Below are positions 29,001-38,480 of a stretch of 64,000 nucleotides of DNA, piece by piece. The notes below the pieces were generated by a model. It was not told the origin of the DNA. It ran no database searches and was given only the letters and a program-made list of their open reading frames with translations. Positions within the stretch are counted from its first letter, which is position 1, and every line of letters begins with the position of its first letter. The position numbers and the translations under genes are program-made. Source of the DNA: Strigamia acuminata (taxonomy: Eukaryota > Arthropoda > Chilopoda > Geophilomorpha > Linotaeniidae). The stretch lies in contig OX442314.1 of NCBI GenBank assembly GCA_949358305.1, positions 41,238,581 to 41,302,580 on the forward strand, given 5' to 3'.

Positions 29001-30081
29001 AGCAGAAAAAATCGTTGAATGTATCTACGACGTAGCGTTACGTTACGGATTTCCACGTAAAATGATATCCGACAACGGACCCCAATTTATCTCGAAAATT
29101 TGGGGTAAGTTTTGTGAGAAATTCGGGATTGTGGCGTCACATACTTCGACCTACAATCCCAGAACAAATCCCGTTGAGCGACTCAACAGGGACATTAAAT
29201 ATGCACTAAGTATATTCACTGACATCCACAATAGGTGGGATGAATACTTGAGGGAGATCGCGTTCAGCATACGAACAACAGTCTCGAGGACGAGAGATTT
29301 TTCTCCGGCCTACCTCAACTTCGCCCGGGAGCTACGAGTGCCTTGGGACCCACGAGTGGCAGAGTCAGTAAATGTGGTGGACCCCGAGAAACCACATGAG
29401 TACGTGTATAAATTGGAGCAAACCATCTCCAACACGTACAAGCACATGATGGCGCACATTTTTAACATGCGCGACCGCATTTTACAAGATAAAAGCGGTG
29501 GAAAATTCGTGAATTTCGAGATTAATGATTTAGTGTGGAAGGACACACACATCCTCTCAAATGCAGCGAGAGGAATCACCGCCAGCTTGGCCGACAAAAG
29601 AGACGGTCCGTATGTGATCATCGGCAAGCATGGCGGTAACGCGTATAAATTACGTAAGCTCGAGGACAATACCGAGCACAAATCGATCCAGGTACGAGAG
29701 TTAACTCCGTACATTCCGGAATTCCCGCAAGAAATGTGGGCCAAGGGCCAAGTCAAGTCAAAAACTGACGGCCAAATCGTCGATATGTTCGCTGGCGAGT
29801 CGGAAAAAGCACCGCCAAGTGACAACGAGGAGTATTTCGACGCCCCTTCACCACCGGTAAACGAGATAGTTGAATCCGTTCCGGATCCAATTTTGGTCGG
29901 GGGGGAAACAGGAGAAACTCCTGAAACAAACACAAAAAACACGGATAAAAAAGAAAACAATAATGAGGAGGTACAGACACAAAAAACAACAAAAAATATC
30001 GTACCTGTCTCGACTCATCACCTGCGGCCCCGTGGAAGTAATCCGTTTATAAAAGACGGAAAGGTCGTAGGAAAGGAGTAG
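26011..30081 (+). CDS. pol: GyB Pol polyprotein (protease, RT, RNase H, integrase)
   Basis: 1356 residues, intact, from ATG 26011; the frame continues upstream into gag. Motifs as in GyA: DSGAD protease (about 99), YLDD (444-447), TDAS (593), integrase HHCC (about 890-935), D962, D1021 and E1056, and DGPYVI near the C-terminus. About 20 residue differences from GyA are scattered, with none in catalytic motifs. Confidence 0.95.
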   Translation: MKKKGFNKGFDKPPPVKEMGSDIANAQIQDRANNALQVITANAEAEAEEPNLLLEELPQVVEDTEEFRVFMCNVAVEYTSRLCMLPMTIEREKIMGLLDSGADRSFVSEDIVASLGLTDKIKGVNKNVRLKTANGMARPKGVILLTMEWLGGVEQHPFLVLPTCDRIFLLGLDLMASMEIQPNPITKSWNYIRNDRERPAIVVPPALIKEAADKTQWEKGLKKFVQDYNFKAFVAELQRDNVVETLVADAALELNEAAALRRVLLKYEGILSKKPGRTNRAIHEIKLTDNKPIRVAYKGMNPQKREIVQKMCQEMLDSGIVSEAQGEYATRVVLVMRPGSDPRLCIDYRPLNAVTEIDPIQMPSIESILRELSPFSWVTTMDLSKGYWQVEMRPEDKLKTAFYSPIGRLMFNVMPFGLVNAPSTFQRLIESVLGDILHQFVWAYLDDIVIASKTFEEHIEHIDQVLTRLAKAGLHVHPGKSKFCRKELAFLGYRIGVNGLAIGPEKIDAINRFPPPEDVKGVQRFMGMINFFGRLLPGLAEVAAPVTDLLKNENEFVWSNECNIAFNAIKRMLTEVGVMPLPDLNRPFILHTDASRVGLGAALLQTHVRDGVEQDLPCMFISRKLQGAEKNYNATELECLAVVWAIRKFRDYLEYTKFVVHTDHQALQWLMKLKEPAGRLARWQLELMACDLTIQYKPGKYNVVADALSRAPVSDPIDADDDGEDDSRIIYCPTSCHRWDLRKINEIPTASPADVKFCGFWTRLYQPAADNYPNAKKEFKLERRINDPLLSAFHTHVGKQMRSNPPTREEIIVQQKLDKKCQDRARFVLTGKYPPNLTRRQKRRYAHESIDYLLDDGLLVKHHPNHQDDLSESDTAVKVVIPASLIGRVLWLLHGHPLASHAGVSRTLYRATQLFHWTGMKKDIALFVHQCQRCQACKPRSKSPFETIFLGPYAPFDCLSVDVMGPKPVTGNKNAYIIVIMDVATRWPELYAVARPSAEKIVECIYDVALRYGFPRKMISDNGPQFISKIWGKFCEKFGIVASHTSTYNPRTNPVERLNRDIKYALSIFTDIHNRWDEYLREIAFSIRTTVSRTRDFSPAYLNFARELRVPWDPRVAESVNVVDPEKPHEYVYKLEQTISNTYKHMMAHIFNMRDRILQDKSGGKFVNFEINDLVWKDTHILSNAARGITASLADKRDGPYVIIGKHGGNAYKLRKLEDNTEHKSIQVRELTPYIPEFPQEMWAKGQVKSKTDGQIVDMFAGESEKAPPSDNEEYFDAPSPPVNEIVESVPDPILVGGETGETPETNTKNTDKKENNNEEVQTQKTTKNIVPVSTHHLRPRGSNPFIKDGKVVGKE

Positions 30082-30234
30082 AAAACGTTACGAGTCGATG
30101 GCGACGCTGAAAAACAAAAAAATTGACCGATCGACAGCGCTAGCCATCAAAATCCGAGACTCTGAAAATTTCGCTAAGTCCAACAAAGCGGATATCGGTC
30201 GAATTCGCGTCACGAGATGGCGTGGAAACGCGGG

Positions 30235-30349
30235 ACCCGTAGCAAAATTATCGGCACGGGTCGGATACCGCGTGCAAAAGACCCCGTAGCAGCGATCGCG
30301 CACGGGCGTAGAAACAAAGGAGCCCCGTAGCGTAACATGCGCACGGGCT
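30235..30349 (+). repeat. Three CCCGTAGC...GCACGGG hairpins downstream of pol (GyB)
   Basis: Units at 30235-30261, 30282-30306 and 30323-30349 match GyA units 1, 2 and 4. Stem bases are kept while loops vary slightly. Confidence 0.6.
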
Positions 30350-30561
30350 GTTGCGCACAGTCATAAGCACCTGGTTCTGGAGTAAAATTACCCAGAACCC
30401 ACCACGATTGCCTCGTTTTCACCCGGACTTCCGCTAAAATCAGCTGATCGTCGTCCGCACGTGATACACAGCGAGTGCATTTTTAACCAAGTTTTTGATC
30501 CATTTTACGAGAAGTTTTCAAGTTTTTTAATCGTGGTCTGACTGAACGCGCAATCCTCACG

Positions 30562-30654
30562 ATGGATGAGGAAGGAGGGGACGAGGAAATGCTTGAAATA
30601 CAGCATCATGACGAGAATTGGGACCCGGACATAAACGTAGTTCCACCCGATCAG
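30562..30654 (+). CDS. GyB ORF3, 5' mini-exon
   Basis: Thirty-one codons from ATG 30562 (MDEEGGDEEMLEIQHHDENW...PDQ), acidic, ending CAG|GTAGTAG. It is homologous to the GyA mini-exon. Spliced to 31456 it continues in frame into ORF3. Confidence 0.7.
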
Positions 30655-31455
30655 GTAGTAGTCGGCATCGCCGCACGAGATTTAGCTCCGTGCGGTCGAA
30701 TTAAAGATACACTTGACTAATACTTGACATGAACGCTCTGCGTTCGAAATCGTGTATAATTATTATACTAATATCCACGATCGCGAGAGCGATTGTATTT
30801 TCTCCTATTATTTGTCTTCAAGGACGCGATAGCAGACAAACTGTCGCCTCGCTCCTTGAAGATGACTCACGACAATTGACACGAACGAGACAAAGGAAAC
30901 GAGCTTTCTTTTTATATTCCAGAAATGGGAATAATTTATTGGATGGATTTTGAAAGAATTTATAGAACGTTGTTTCTATTTTTATTTGCTATTTTATTTG
31001 CGAATTTTTTCCCGATGACACTAATTTATTATAGATTCGTTTTTTAACTCGACTTTAACTCCGAATTTTTGGAGTTATTATTAGACAAATTTATTTCTTT
31101 ACAAGTTAATTCACGACAAGAACATTTGTTTACATGTTCTAAAATTGTTATTGGAGATTTTCACGAACGATTTCGCGAATTTATTGGTTTAAATACAAAT
31201 TTACAGTTTAATTTTAAATTAAGCAATCCGAAGAAAAATTTCCGGATTAATACGCTCGATTCCGTCTCGTGGTTATCATTGGACGTGAACCAGATGTGCC
31301 AAGAAGACTCTTTTCTTCCTGACAAGGACGAATCAATGAACAGGAATAGGACTCGACGAGCGGTCGCACGTTTCAGCGACGTTCCTCGAGCCCACCCCCT
31401 ATTTATCTCCGTGTTATTGGCGATTTCATTAATTATTTTGTTTCCATCATTGCAG
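30655..31455 (+). other. Putative intron of GyB ORF3 (801 bp)
   Basis: It begins GTAGTA and ends TTTCCATCATTGCAG directly before ATG 31456. The ORF3 frame happens to be open back to about 31069, but that part has no counterpart in GyA, where it holds stops. It is therefore treated as intron. Confidence 0.65.
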
Positions 31456-34323
31456 ATGGAGCTCCGAGACACATGGGGAGCGCTCAGCCCCGCATGCATA
31501 GTGCGAGCGGGCATATATCGAGGCGTACTGCCCGATTTTCTGCGCCGCTGCTTTGGCGAAGATGCGAAGCCATACCGCCTGCGCGTATTATTTTCGCGCG
31601 CCCTCGCCAAGCGTTGGGTTAACGATTGTACACTCCTGGACGCGTTCCCGGAGTCGGTGCGAAACGTCGTCGCTGCAGAGCTCGCTCGCATCGATGACCC
31701 GAAGTCACCAATCTTCCACCCGGCCCTGTCGAGCCAATACTCCGGCAGGCCGGCGGAGGAGCATGTGTTGTTCGCGTGGCAAGCGGCCGAGACCGAGGAG
31801 GCCCGCGAAGAAGTGTATCAACACTACCGCCAGCAGCTAATCGACACTGCGCCGGCGGTTGCAGAGCGGATTTTGCAAGACGACGGAATGAGCACCGCCG
31901 ATATACATCTGTGGTGCGAGCAGATTCGGCAGGGAGAAGTTACGCCACAGTGGCGACCGAGAATGGGGATTCTCACGTCACAAGCTGAAATGTGGCAACT
32001 CCACTATTTGGGAATTCTCGGCCCCAAATATAATTTCCCAAGGAAGCGCAAGCGCTCCAAGGGAACCGGGGGCAGCGAATCGCGCTCCCCGGGACGGTCG
32101 AAGAAACAGTGCGTCGAACAGCACTCGACCGTCAACGATGGAGCGGGAACGTCAGCGCAGCCACCGCGCGACCCCGCGAATTACACCAGACCAAGGGCGT
32201 TCGTCAACCGTCAGATGAAAGACGGTAAAGAGACTCGAGAAGTCTGGATTTCGGGTGACGAAGAGCGAGTCTCTCGTCCCCGTGTCGGCAGACATCCGCT
32301 AACTCATCGTGAGCAGCGGAAACGAGACCGCAAAGAGCGGTATTTCGCTCGCTGCGAGGCGCGAGGAATTCCCCTTCCCGAACACGCTCTCAAAGCAATC
32401 GAAGCGAAGGAAGCGAGAGAGGCACGATCGAAGTCGAGTGGCCGATCTTCCGGGGAGCGTCGCGTCCTAGCGCCAGACACGCGGGACCTTCGCGAGATCA
32501 TCACCCAGATGAAACGCAAGAAATTGTCTCGTTTCGACCCCGCGATGCAGTTCGCTCGCAAGATGGGCGTCGTCGAGCATGGTACCGTGATTCCACACGA
32601 AGTGGCACGGTGGTTAAGCGAATATGTCAATTCGCGACCGCGTGTAGAAAACGCGCCTACGGCCGTCGTTCCACCGACGAGTACTGTAAGCCAGCTCCCG
32701 GCACTCCAAGTCACGCCGACTGGAGTGCAAGCGACGCTGCCACCGCCAACACAACAGTCTTTGACGTTGCTGTTGCCGACGCAGTCATCAACGTCGCAAC
32801 CGTTGCCAGCACAGCAGTCCCTGACGCTGCCGCCGCCGACACAGCCGCTGCCGCCGCCGACGCAGCCCCCGCCGCCGCCGCCGCCGATGCCGGGTTCGAG
32901 CACTACGCCGAACTTGGCCGTCGACGACTCGGTGATGTTGCCCGTTCACCAGAGCATTGCGCGGGAATGCCATAACGCCCGATTCGGAGAATATTACCCG
33001 AGCAAGGCAAGACACGACCGCACCGCGATGTGGTATGAACAGCGTGACGAAAACGCACGGCTGGCTCGAGAAGCAGCCAATCCATCGATCGAAGAGCTCT
33101 TGGCCTTCGCATTTGTGATGGAGGACCCGAGGGCCGCCGCCGCTGCTCTGCAGGGCGCCGACGTCACTCAGCGCCATTTCATCGAGTGGGGGATTTCGAT
33201 GATGCGGCACCACTCGCGCGCGTTCGCTGCAGATCCTGATCGCAGCAACCCTGTAAATCGGCGCAGTCTACAGCTGGCTTTGACGAAAATCATGGTCCAG
33301 TTATTGACCCCCTCGCTCTTTGGGGTCGGACGACAGGCGATGGCCTGTTGGTCCGTAGTAGACAGAGAGGGTGTGCAGATACCTCGCGCACTCGTTGGAG
33401 AATGGAGCGCCATTCTCCCCAACCCGGCGATGACTCGCTTCGAGCTGACCCGGGACGTGGTGAACCCCGAATGGGAGGGGTATAAGTTGCGGAGCATGGC
33501 CTTCCGCCACGCCGTTACCACGTGGGAGCCAACACCGTCAGCGCAGTCACACGCAATGATGGTCACGAGTGAAGAGCCGATGGAGAGCGACGCCGCCTCT
33601 TCGACTGCTTCACGTGGAGCCCCAACTCCACCTCCGCCGCCGCCACCGATGCCACCAGCGGCGACGCCACAGACACCCGTCCTATCAAATGCGGAGGGTA
33701 AGCCTAGACGCCTGCTATGCCGGACGCCGCCAACGATGTCCGCCGCTCGCCAGAGCCTGACGCCTCCCGCAGCCCAAGAAGCGCAGGAAGAGACTGTCCA
33801 GCAGGCAGTGGTTTCGAAGAGCGCCAAGCCAGCGAAAGCGGCGAAGCCTCCGACAAACTACTATGAGAAGTTGTGTGACGAGTTCTCTCAGCTGTCGATG
33901 ACGACGGCGACGCGCAAATTCATCCTCGCGCAGAGAGACAAGGGGAAATCGGTATTCGTTTGGCTACACAACCAGGTGCGCCAGACCACCGATTTGATCC
34001 TCCATCAGCGTTTGCTGAGGGCCCACCGTGCGCCTCGAACGGCCGCGGAGGCGAACGCAATCCGGCACACCAATTCCGGGTTTTCGGCGTTCATTCCGCG
34101 GGTTTGGCTGCATGAGAGGAGGCGTGCCCCGTACGAGCCAGCCGGCGGCCACGATTTGTGCTTTATTTCCGAGCACGAGGACCCCCGCGACCAGTCTTCA
34201 GCCTTGGTTGGAGATCTGGTTTTGCCGCCCGGCGCTGTGCCGCCCGGCGCTGAGCCGCCCGTCCCTGGAGTGAGTTTCGCCCAGGCGATGGATCCAGCGT
34301 CGGGTCCCAGCAAGAAGGATTGA
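31456..34323 (+). CDS. GyB ORF3 main exon, intact protein of unknown function
   Basis: 955 residues from ATG 31456. The N-terminal 190 residues are well conserved with GyA (roughly three quarters identical by eye), then a PRKRKRSKG basic cluster. The middle has RDLREIITQMKRKKLSRFDPAM and two proline-rich linkers, one with runs of seven or more prolines. A conserved block follows (FVMEDPR... NPVNRRSLQLALTK), and then a C-terminal domain (SMTTATRKFILAQRDKG, LLRAHRAP, CFISEHEDPRD). No signal peptide, membrane segment or known enzyme motif is seen, so it is not a standard envelope protein. The nuclear-type basic cluster hints at a nucleic-acid or nuclear role, which is inference. Confidence 0.8.
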   Translation: MELRDTWGALSPACIVRAGIYRGVLPDFLRRCFGEDAKPYRLRVLFSRALAKRWVNDCTLLDAFPESVRNVVAAELARIDDPKSPIFHPALSSQYSGRPAEEHVLFAWQAAETEEAREEVYQHYRQQLIDTAPAVAERILQDDGMSTADIHLWCEQIRQGEVTPQWRPRMGILTSQAEMWQLHYLGILGPKYNFPRKRKRSKGTGGSESRSPGRSKKQCVEQHSTVNDGAGTSAQPPRDPANYTRPRAFVNRQMKDGKETREVWISGDEERVSRPRVGRHPLTHREQRKRDRKERYFARCEARGIPLPEHALKAIEAKEAREARSKSSGRSSGERRVLAPDTRDLREIITQMKRKKLSRFDPAMQFARKMGVVEHGTVIPHEVARWLSEYVNSRPRVENAPTAVVPPTSTVSQLPALQVTPTGVQATLPPPTQQSLTLLLPTQSSTSQPLPAQQSLTLPPPTQPLPPPTQPPPPPPPMPGSSTTPNLAVDDSVMLPVHQSIARECHNARFGEYYPSKARHDRTAMWYEQRDENARLAREAANPSIEELLAFAFVMEDPRAAAAALQGADVTQRHFIEWGISMMRHHSRAFAADPDRSNPVNRRSLQLALTKIMVQLLTPSLFGVGRQAMACWSVVDREGVQIPRALVGEWSAILPNPAMTRFELTRDVVNPEWEGYKLRSMAFRHAVTTWEPTPSAQSHAMMVTSEEPMESDAASSTASRGAPTPPPPPPPMPPAATPQTPVLSNAEGKPRRLLCRTPPTMSAARQSLTPPAAQEAQEETVQQAVVSKSAKPAKAAKPPTNYYEKLCDEFSQLSMTTATRKFILAQRDKGKSVFVWLHNQVRQTTDLILHQRLLRAHRAPRTAAEANAIRHTNSGFSAFIPRVWLHERRRAPYEPAGGHDLCFISEHEDPRDQSSALVGDLVLPPGAVPPGAEPPVPGVSFAQAMDPASGPSKKD

Positions 34324-34350
34324 TCGCTCCGAACACCGGCGGTCAGAGCT

Positions 34351-34362
34351 GGGAGGGGGACG
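34351..34362 (+). other. Polypurine tract of GyB
   Basis: GGGAGGGGGACG lies directly before the 3' LTR start at 34363. Confidence 0.75.
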
Positions 34363-35358
34363 TGTGGTGACCCGACTGGGGTGGGGCACGAAGAGTTTCT
34401 CTCGTGGCCTACATACGGGTAAAGAAGGGGAGTCGCACGCGCGCCTCCCTTCCCTCAGAGCATTGACATCCAGTCAATGGACGGGCGTCTGCCCTGGGGG
34501 AGTGGGGGAGATTCGTCTTCTCCACTATTGGGTGGCTTTAGTCACCTGTCACCCCCCGCTTTGTGCAAAGGAATTCGCCTTGCACTGAGCGGAGAGAACC
34601 AACACAAAAATCAACCAAGATACACGTAAAAGCCAAACGTCCTAAAACGATCAAGCCTAAGTACAAAGACTTCAGGAGTGACCTAGGACAAGGGACTTTC
34701 AACGTGAGTACGATTGATTTGTGTTAACCTCCGCAGAGTAACCTGCGAAACAAGATTACCACACTATTTTAGCAAGCCAGCTAGAAATAGTAAACCTACT
34801 CCAATTTAGCGAGTTGTGCAGACAAACGGTCGCACAAGCCTAAATTGCAGTAACCACGACGAGCGTTCCCGCCGCTGTGTGTATCGCCGGGAACCACCAA
34901 GCGTCCGCCGCTGTGTGATCGCCGGACACCTACAAAAAACCCTAAACCTAGACAACAGACCAGAAGTAAGACCTTTCAGGCATTCACTCGCGCCCGACCA
35001 GCGTGAGCCCGAAGGACCGAACGAGAAACGTGAGACGAGGACGCCATTCATTGCCACGCCGGCCCAAGACGACACCACGTTGCCACGCGGACGCCATCTT
35101 GGATCCACAGCGACAAAGGACGACCTCGACCAGTTTCCCGCCAACTTCACACCCCTTTCCTTTTACCTTTTTATTCCCTTACATATTTTATTCCCTTTTA
35201 ACTGTATATTCCCGTATAATAAATACATTTATTATATTTACCTTTTACATTGTCTTGCCGTGTTACATTATTTGGGTAACCGCTTGAGTAAAGCGGTATT
35301 GCGAGATCAGAGAGTGACTCATACCACGTATCAGCGACAGACCGAGTTGAGCGCGACA
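34363..35358 (+). repeat. 3' LTR of GyB (996 bp)
   Basis: Appears identical to 21843-22838. It is followed by the AGGT target duplication. Confidence 0.93.
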
Positions 35359-35435
35359 AGGTGCGACCGTGCCTTGAGCCCTGGAGGAAGGCAATGGCCC
35401 CTCATGTCTTAAAAGGCATGAAAACAAGTGAATAG
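35359..35435 (+). pseudogene. Family X copy A, last part (after GyB)
   Basis: With GyB and one AGGT removed, the frame CPNCRGHKV continues as RPCLEPWRKAMAPHVLKGMK and stops at TAG 35433-35435. Copy B reads GHKKRPKSAVWNPELTTYIVKGV at the same place, so RP...W...VKG is shared. This confirms that GyB entered a coding region. Confidence 0.6.
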
Positions 35436-35436
35436 A

Positions 35437-35629
35437 TGTTGGTTTTGAGTGCCCAGTCTTCACGCCAGGTGAACGTTTCACCTGCGCACCCACGACGTCC
35501 AGATGACGTACTTGGCGTAAACCAATCAGGGTTGAGCGCACCTGTATATAATGTGTTAGCAATTAGAATAAAGTCAGTCATTGCTGTTAAACCTAACCAC
35601 GCGTCTTATCATTGTCCCAACCTTCGACA
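35437..35629 (+). repeat. LTR-like block (193 bp)
   Basis: It starts TGTTGG and ends TTCGACA, with a CCAAT-like ACCAATCA (35522), TATATAAT (35545) and AATAAAG (35568) in the usual U3-R order. It begins right after the stop of family X copy A, behind purine-rich sequence. It could be the 3' LTR of an element that encodes family X. No second copy was found, so this is tentative. Confidence 0.35.
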
Positions 35630-35769
35630 CTAAAAACTACAATAGAGAATGTGGGCTAACCGCCCCAATTGCAAGTTGCTTCACAACAGCCGTGGCGAGG
35701 CTGCGTATGTAGATCCCCGTTTCCTGACTGCCACTCAGAGCCGACAGGAACATCACCCATGTTGCTAAA

Positions 35770-36977
35770 CACCGGCAATAAGGCGCGTAAGACTGAAAGT
35801 TAAGCCCAACATCAGCGGTGATGCACCGGAAAAAGAAAAGAAAAAAACGAGTTCAGGTAAAGGAAAACCCTTCAAATTTCAAGAAGATAGGAAGATTTTA
35901 CTCTATATGCACAAAGAGAGAAATTTTCATCTGAGAGAGGATGACAGCATTTGGCGAAAAATAGAGAAAGAAGAGGTAAATATATATATACAGGGTGAGT
36001 CAAAAGTCTGGAAACACCTTTTTTTCTTGAAAATGACCGAAGATATATCAATTCTATTGATATAGGCATAGAGGAAGTCAATGGTGGGCTATCCAGTGGT
36101 GATCTTAAATTTGACCCAGAAGGCCATTTTCAAGGTTATTCACTTTCTAACTTTTAAACTGTATAAGATACAGCAAAATTTCCAATTACAAAGTTGTAGA
36201 ACACCATCGAATTAGTACTATCCAACTTATCTTAGTCACCTTAAATTAAATGGTTTTTTTAAAAAAAAAGGAAAACAAATCAGCAAATTGAAATTTTTTA
36301 TTCCTATGAAAATAAAATAATTCAGATCTTCAAAAAAGACAGTGGTTTTACTTGTTTGCTTGCATAATAATAAAAATTTAAATAAATTTTTTAAAGAACT
36401 TCAGTACTTTTGCAGTAGAAATTTAAGTTTTGTCACAATGCTGGCTTTACTTCAGCTGATTTGTTTTCATTTTAAAATGAAAACATTTGAATTAAGATGT
36501 CTTCAGATAAGTTGGGTAGTACTAATTCGATGGTGTTCTACAACTTTGTAATTGGAAATTTTGCTGTATCTTGAACGGTTTAAAAGTTAGAAAGTGAATA
36601 ACCTTGAAAATGACCTTCTGGGTCAAATTTAAGGTCACTACTGGATAGCCCACCATCGACTTCCTATATGTCTACATCAATAGAATTGACATATCTTTGG
36701 TTATATTCAAGAAAAAAAGGTGTTTCCAGACTTTTGACTCACCCTGTATATATATTATTATACTAAATTGTACAGAGTATTTTTTTTCAAATTTTCTTTC
36801 TCCGGTTTTTTCGTTTCAGGTTTGCGAAGGCCGGGTCTGGTTTGGTTTAAAAAAAGATTTTTAGGAAAAATCCTTCCGCAGATCGAAAATTATCATTTAC
36901 CAATAGATATACTACTGTATTTTAATTCTAATCAAGAAACGATGGACATAACAAATGTGGAAGATGCAGCTCATTAA
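35770..36977 (+). pseudogene. Rap1-type Myb domain gene fragment, two exons, frameshifted
   Basis: Exon 1 (about 35770-35975) encodes a Lys-rich lead and FKFQEDRKILLYMHKE...DDSIWRKIEKEE, ending at the splice donor GAG|GTAAAT. Exon 2 starts after TTTTTTCGTTTCAG (36819) and reads in phase VCEGRVWFGLKKDF. After a one-base frameshift it continues LGKILPQIENYHLPIDI and stops at 36977. The spacing F..ED..IL.Y, IW..IE and W..LK..F resembles the Myb domain of TERF2IP/Rap1 telomere proteins; that family assignment is from memory of the motif. The intron (35976-36819) holds a MITE. The frameshift suggests a pseudogene. Confidence 0.5.
35991..36746. mobile_element. MITE with long inverted repeats (756 bp)
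   Basis: The ends are CAGGGTGAGTCAAAAGTCTG and its complement, flanked by TA on both sides (inside TATATATA). The inverted arms extend about 235-250 bp (35991-36230 and 36505-36746) with scattered mismatches around a non-coding A/T-rich core. TA flanks and CAGGGTG ends fit a non-autonomous Tc1/mariner-type element. It is inserted in the intron of the Myb fragment. Confidence 0.8.
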
Positions 36978-37589
36978 GAAGCGGAGACCAAATTAGAAAC
37001 CAATAAAAAAAATGGCTACAGCGGCGTTAAGAAATGGGTATGCTGCAGTGTAGCACCCGATAAATGCGCGTTTTTTACTAAAGATAGTGTTTACCGACTG
37101 ATCAAGCTATGCCTCCATCCAGGCCAATGGACGAGATAAAACTCAGTAAACGCGTTAAATCAATCGATCTAAAGGCGTTTTCAGGCAATAAAACAAAGGC
37201 CAAAACGTTCAGAACCGCTCTATGCGTTTTGCAGCGCCTTACATTGCATTGCAGTTCTTGAGTTTTTTGGTGCTGAGTAACCATTGGAAAACTTTATCTT
37301 TGGTCTTAAAGCATTCTTCTTAGCGTTACACATGTGTTACTTCATGTCTTGTGTAGGTCGGTAAAGATATCTGGGCACACTGGGTCCTGTCCAGACCTTT
37401 TTACTCGGTAGGAGCTGTGTTACTGACGTTACTGTATGTCGGAAATTTTTTTAATACACAAGCTGTTAGTGCCTTAACCTAACCTTTAACCTTATACTTC
37501 AACTAATCCACGTCACGGACCTAATTAACATCCTTCCATCATCTTCTTCAGGTGTTTTTTCTAAGTTGTGGTGACCTCAAATACACACA
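36978..37589. other. Gap without recognisable gene
   Basis: Mixed-composition sequence with no convincing coding frame. A short degenerate CCTAA-like stretch lies near 37475-37495 but is too short to be called telomeric. Confidence 0.5.
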
Positions 37590-37893
37590 TTTGAGTTGTT
37601 TAAAAATAAGAATAAATATCATTATTTTAAATTTGAACCCAGTACCAAAATGGAATTTTTGGGTCTTCTTTTGGATTCAGTTAAAATAAAAGTTTTCCTC
37701 CCAGATAAGAAAATAAAAAAGATAATTTCTTTAGCCACTGCCTTGCTAGAAAATGATTTTATCAAGATTCAAGATTTAGCCATTTTCATTGGCAACTTAG
37801 TCTCAGCTGAGCCCGCTCTGCTACATGGGTTTTGGTTTATTAAACCACTCGAGTGTTTCAAGACAGGACAACTATTTTTAAATAAGTTCGTTA
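37590..37893 (+). pseudogene. DIRS-type reverse transcriptase fragment
   Basis: The frame MEFLGLLLDSVKIKVFLPDK ... DLAIFIGNLVSAEPALLHGF ... KPLE matches the conserved stretch after the polymerase core of DIRS reverse transcriptases (FLG..iDS....LP.eK, IG.LVs..Pa...G). A related piece, IGNLISAEPALFHGF, is at 59.8 kb. It is truncated at both ends: the C-terminal part is cut by a Gypsy gag fragment at about 37895. Confidence 0.6.
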
Positions 37894-37904
37894 AATAAGT
37901 TTCG

Positions 37905-38315
37905 TTGAAGGCAGTGACAGCTTTCGCGTCCGCCCCGACATTGAAGACAAGGTGCAAAACAGTGCAAAAAGACGACACGAAAGCCGCCGTAGCCCCAATG
38001 CAGACACTAGTGACTCTATTAATTCTTTTCAGCAGCAGTCGCGCTCGATTGATCCGGCGAGTTTGGAACAATCATTCGACGACAGCCGCCATAAATGTTT
38101 TCGTGCGGCGTCGCAGATCATCGCAGGCAGGACTGCAAATTTAGGCAGGCCAGGTGCCATTCGTGCGGAAAAATCGGGCACATTCAATCCGCCTGCTGGT
38201 CCGCCGCTGCGTCATTTGTTGCCCCGCCACCTATTCCTGCACCGTACCTCGTTAATTTGGTGGACTTTCAGTCCCGTGTTTTGGACTATTAATAGTTTGT
38301 GCCAGATTTCTTGAG
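37905..38315 (+). pseudogene. Gypsy gag fragment with two zinc knuckles
   Basis: One frame gives a Ser-rich part (SRRSPNADTSDSIN) and then, after a one-base shift, SCGVADHRRQDCKFRQARCHSCGKIGHIQSAC. These are two adjacent CCHC-like knuckles as in Gypsy gag. The first knuckle lost its first Cys through the frameshift. No pol follows. Confidence 0.55.
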
Positions 38316-38480
38316 GGGGCAGAAAGAGTTGACCCAACTCATATGTTAAATTACAATTCATTTCAATTCGTGTATTTTACCTTACTGTTATTTTACTTTA
38401 CTGTTTTCATTTTCATTCCTATTTCAATTACAATGTTCAATACTATGTGCTATTCAATTACTGTGTACTATTCAATTCTG

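Larger units (their letters stand above)
21843..35358 (+). mobile_element. Ty3/Gypsy LTR retrotransposon GyB (13.5 kb, all ORFs intact)
   Basis: Both LTRs are 996 bp (21843-22838 and 34363-35358) and appear identical, so the insertion is very young. The 4-bp target duplication is AGGT (21839-21842 and 35359-35362). Primer site, gag, frameshift signal, pol, spliced ORF3 and polypurine tract are all intact, which suggests the copy could still be active. It sits 577 bp after GyA in the same family X copy. Confidence 0.95.

Noticed and set aside
31069-31455. N-terminal extension of GyB ORF3
   Set aside because: The frame is open by chance in the putative intron; GyA has stops there, and a splice acceptor lies exactly before the conserved ATG.
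37470-37500. Telomeric CCTAA repeat
   Set aside because: Only a few imperfect units; chance is sufficient.
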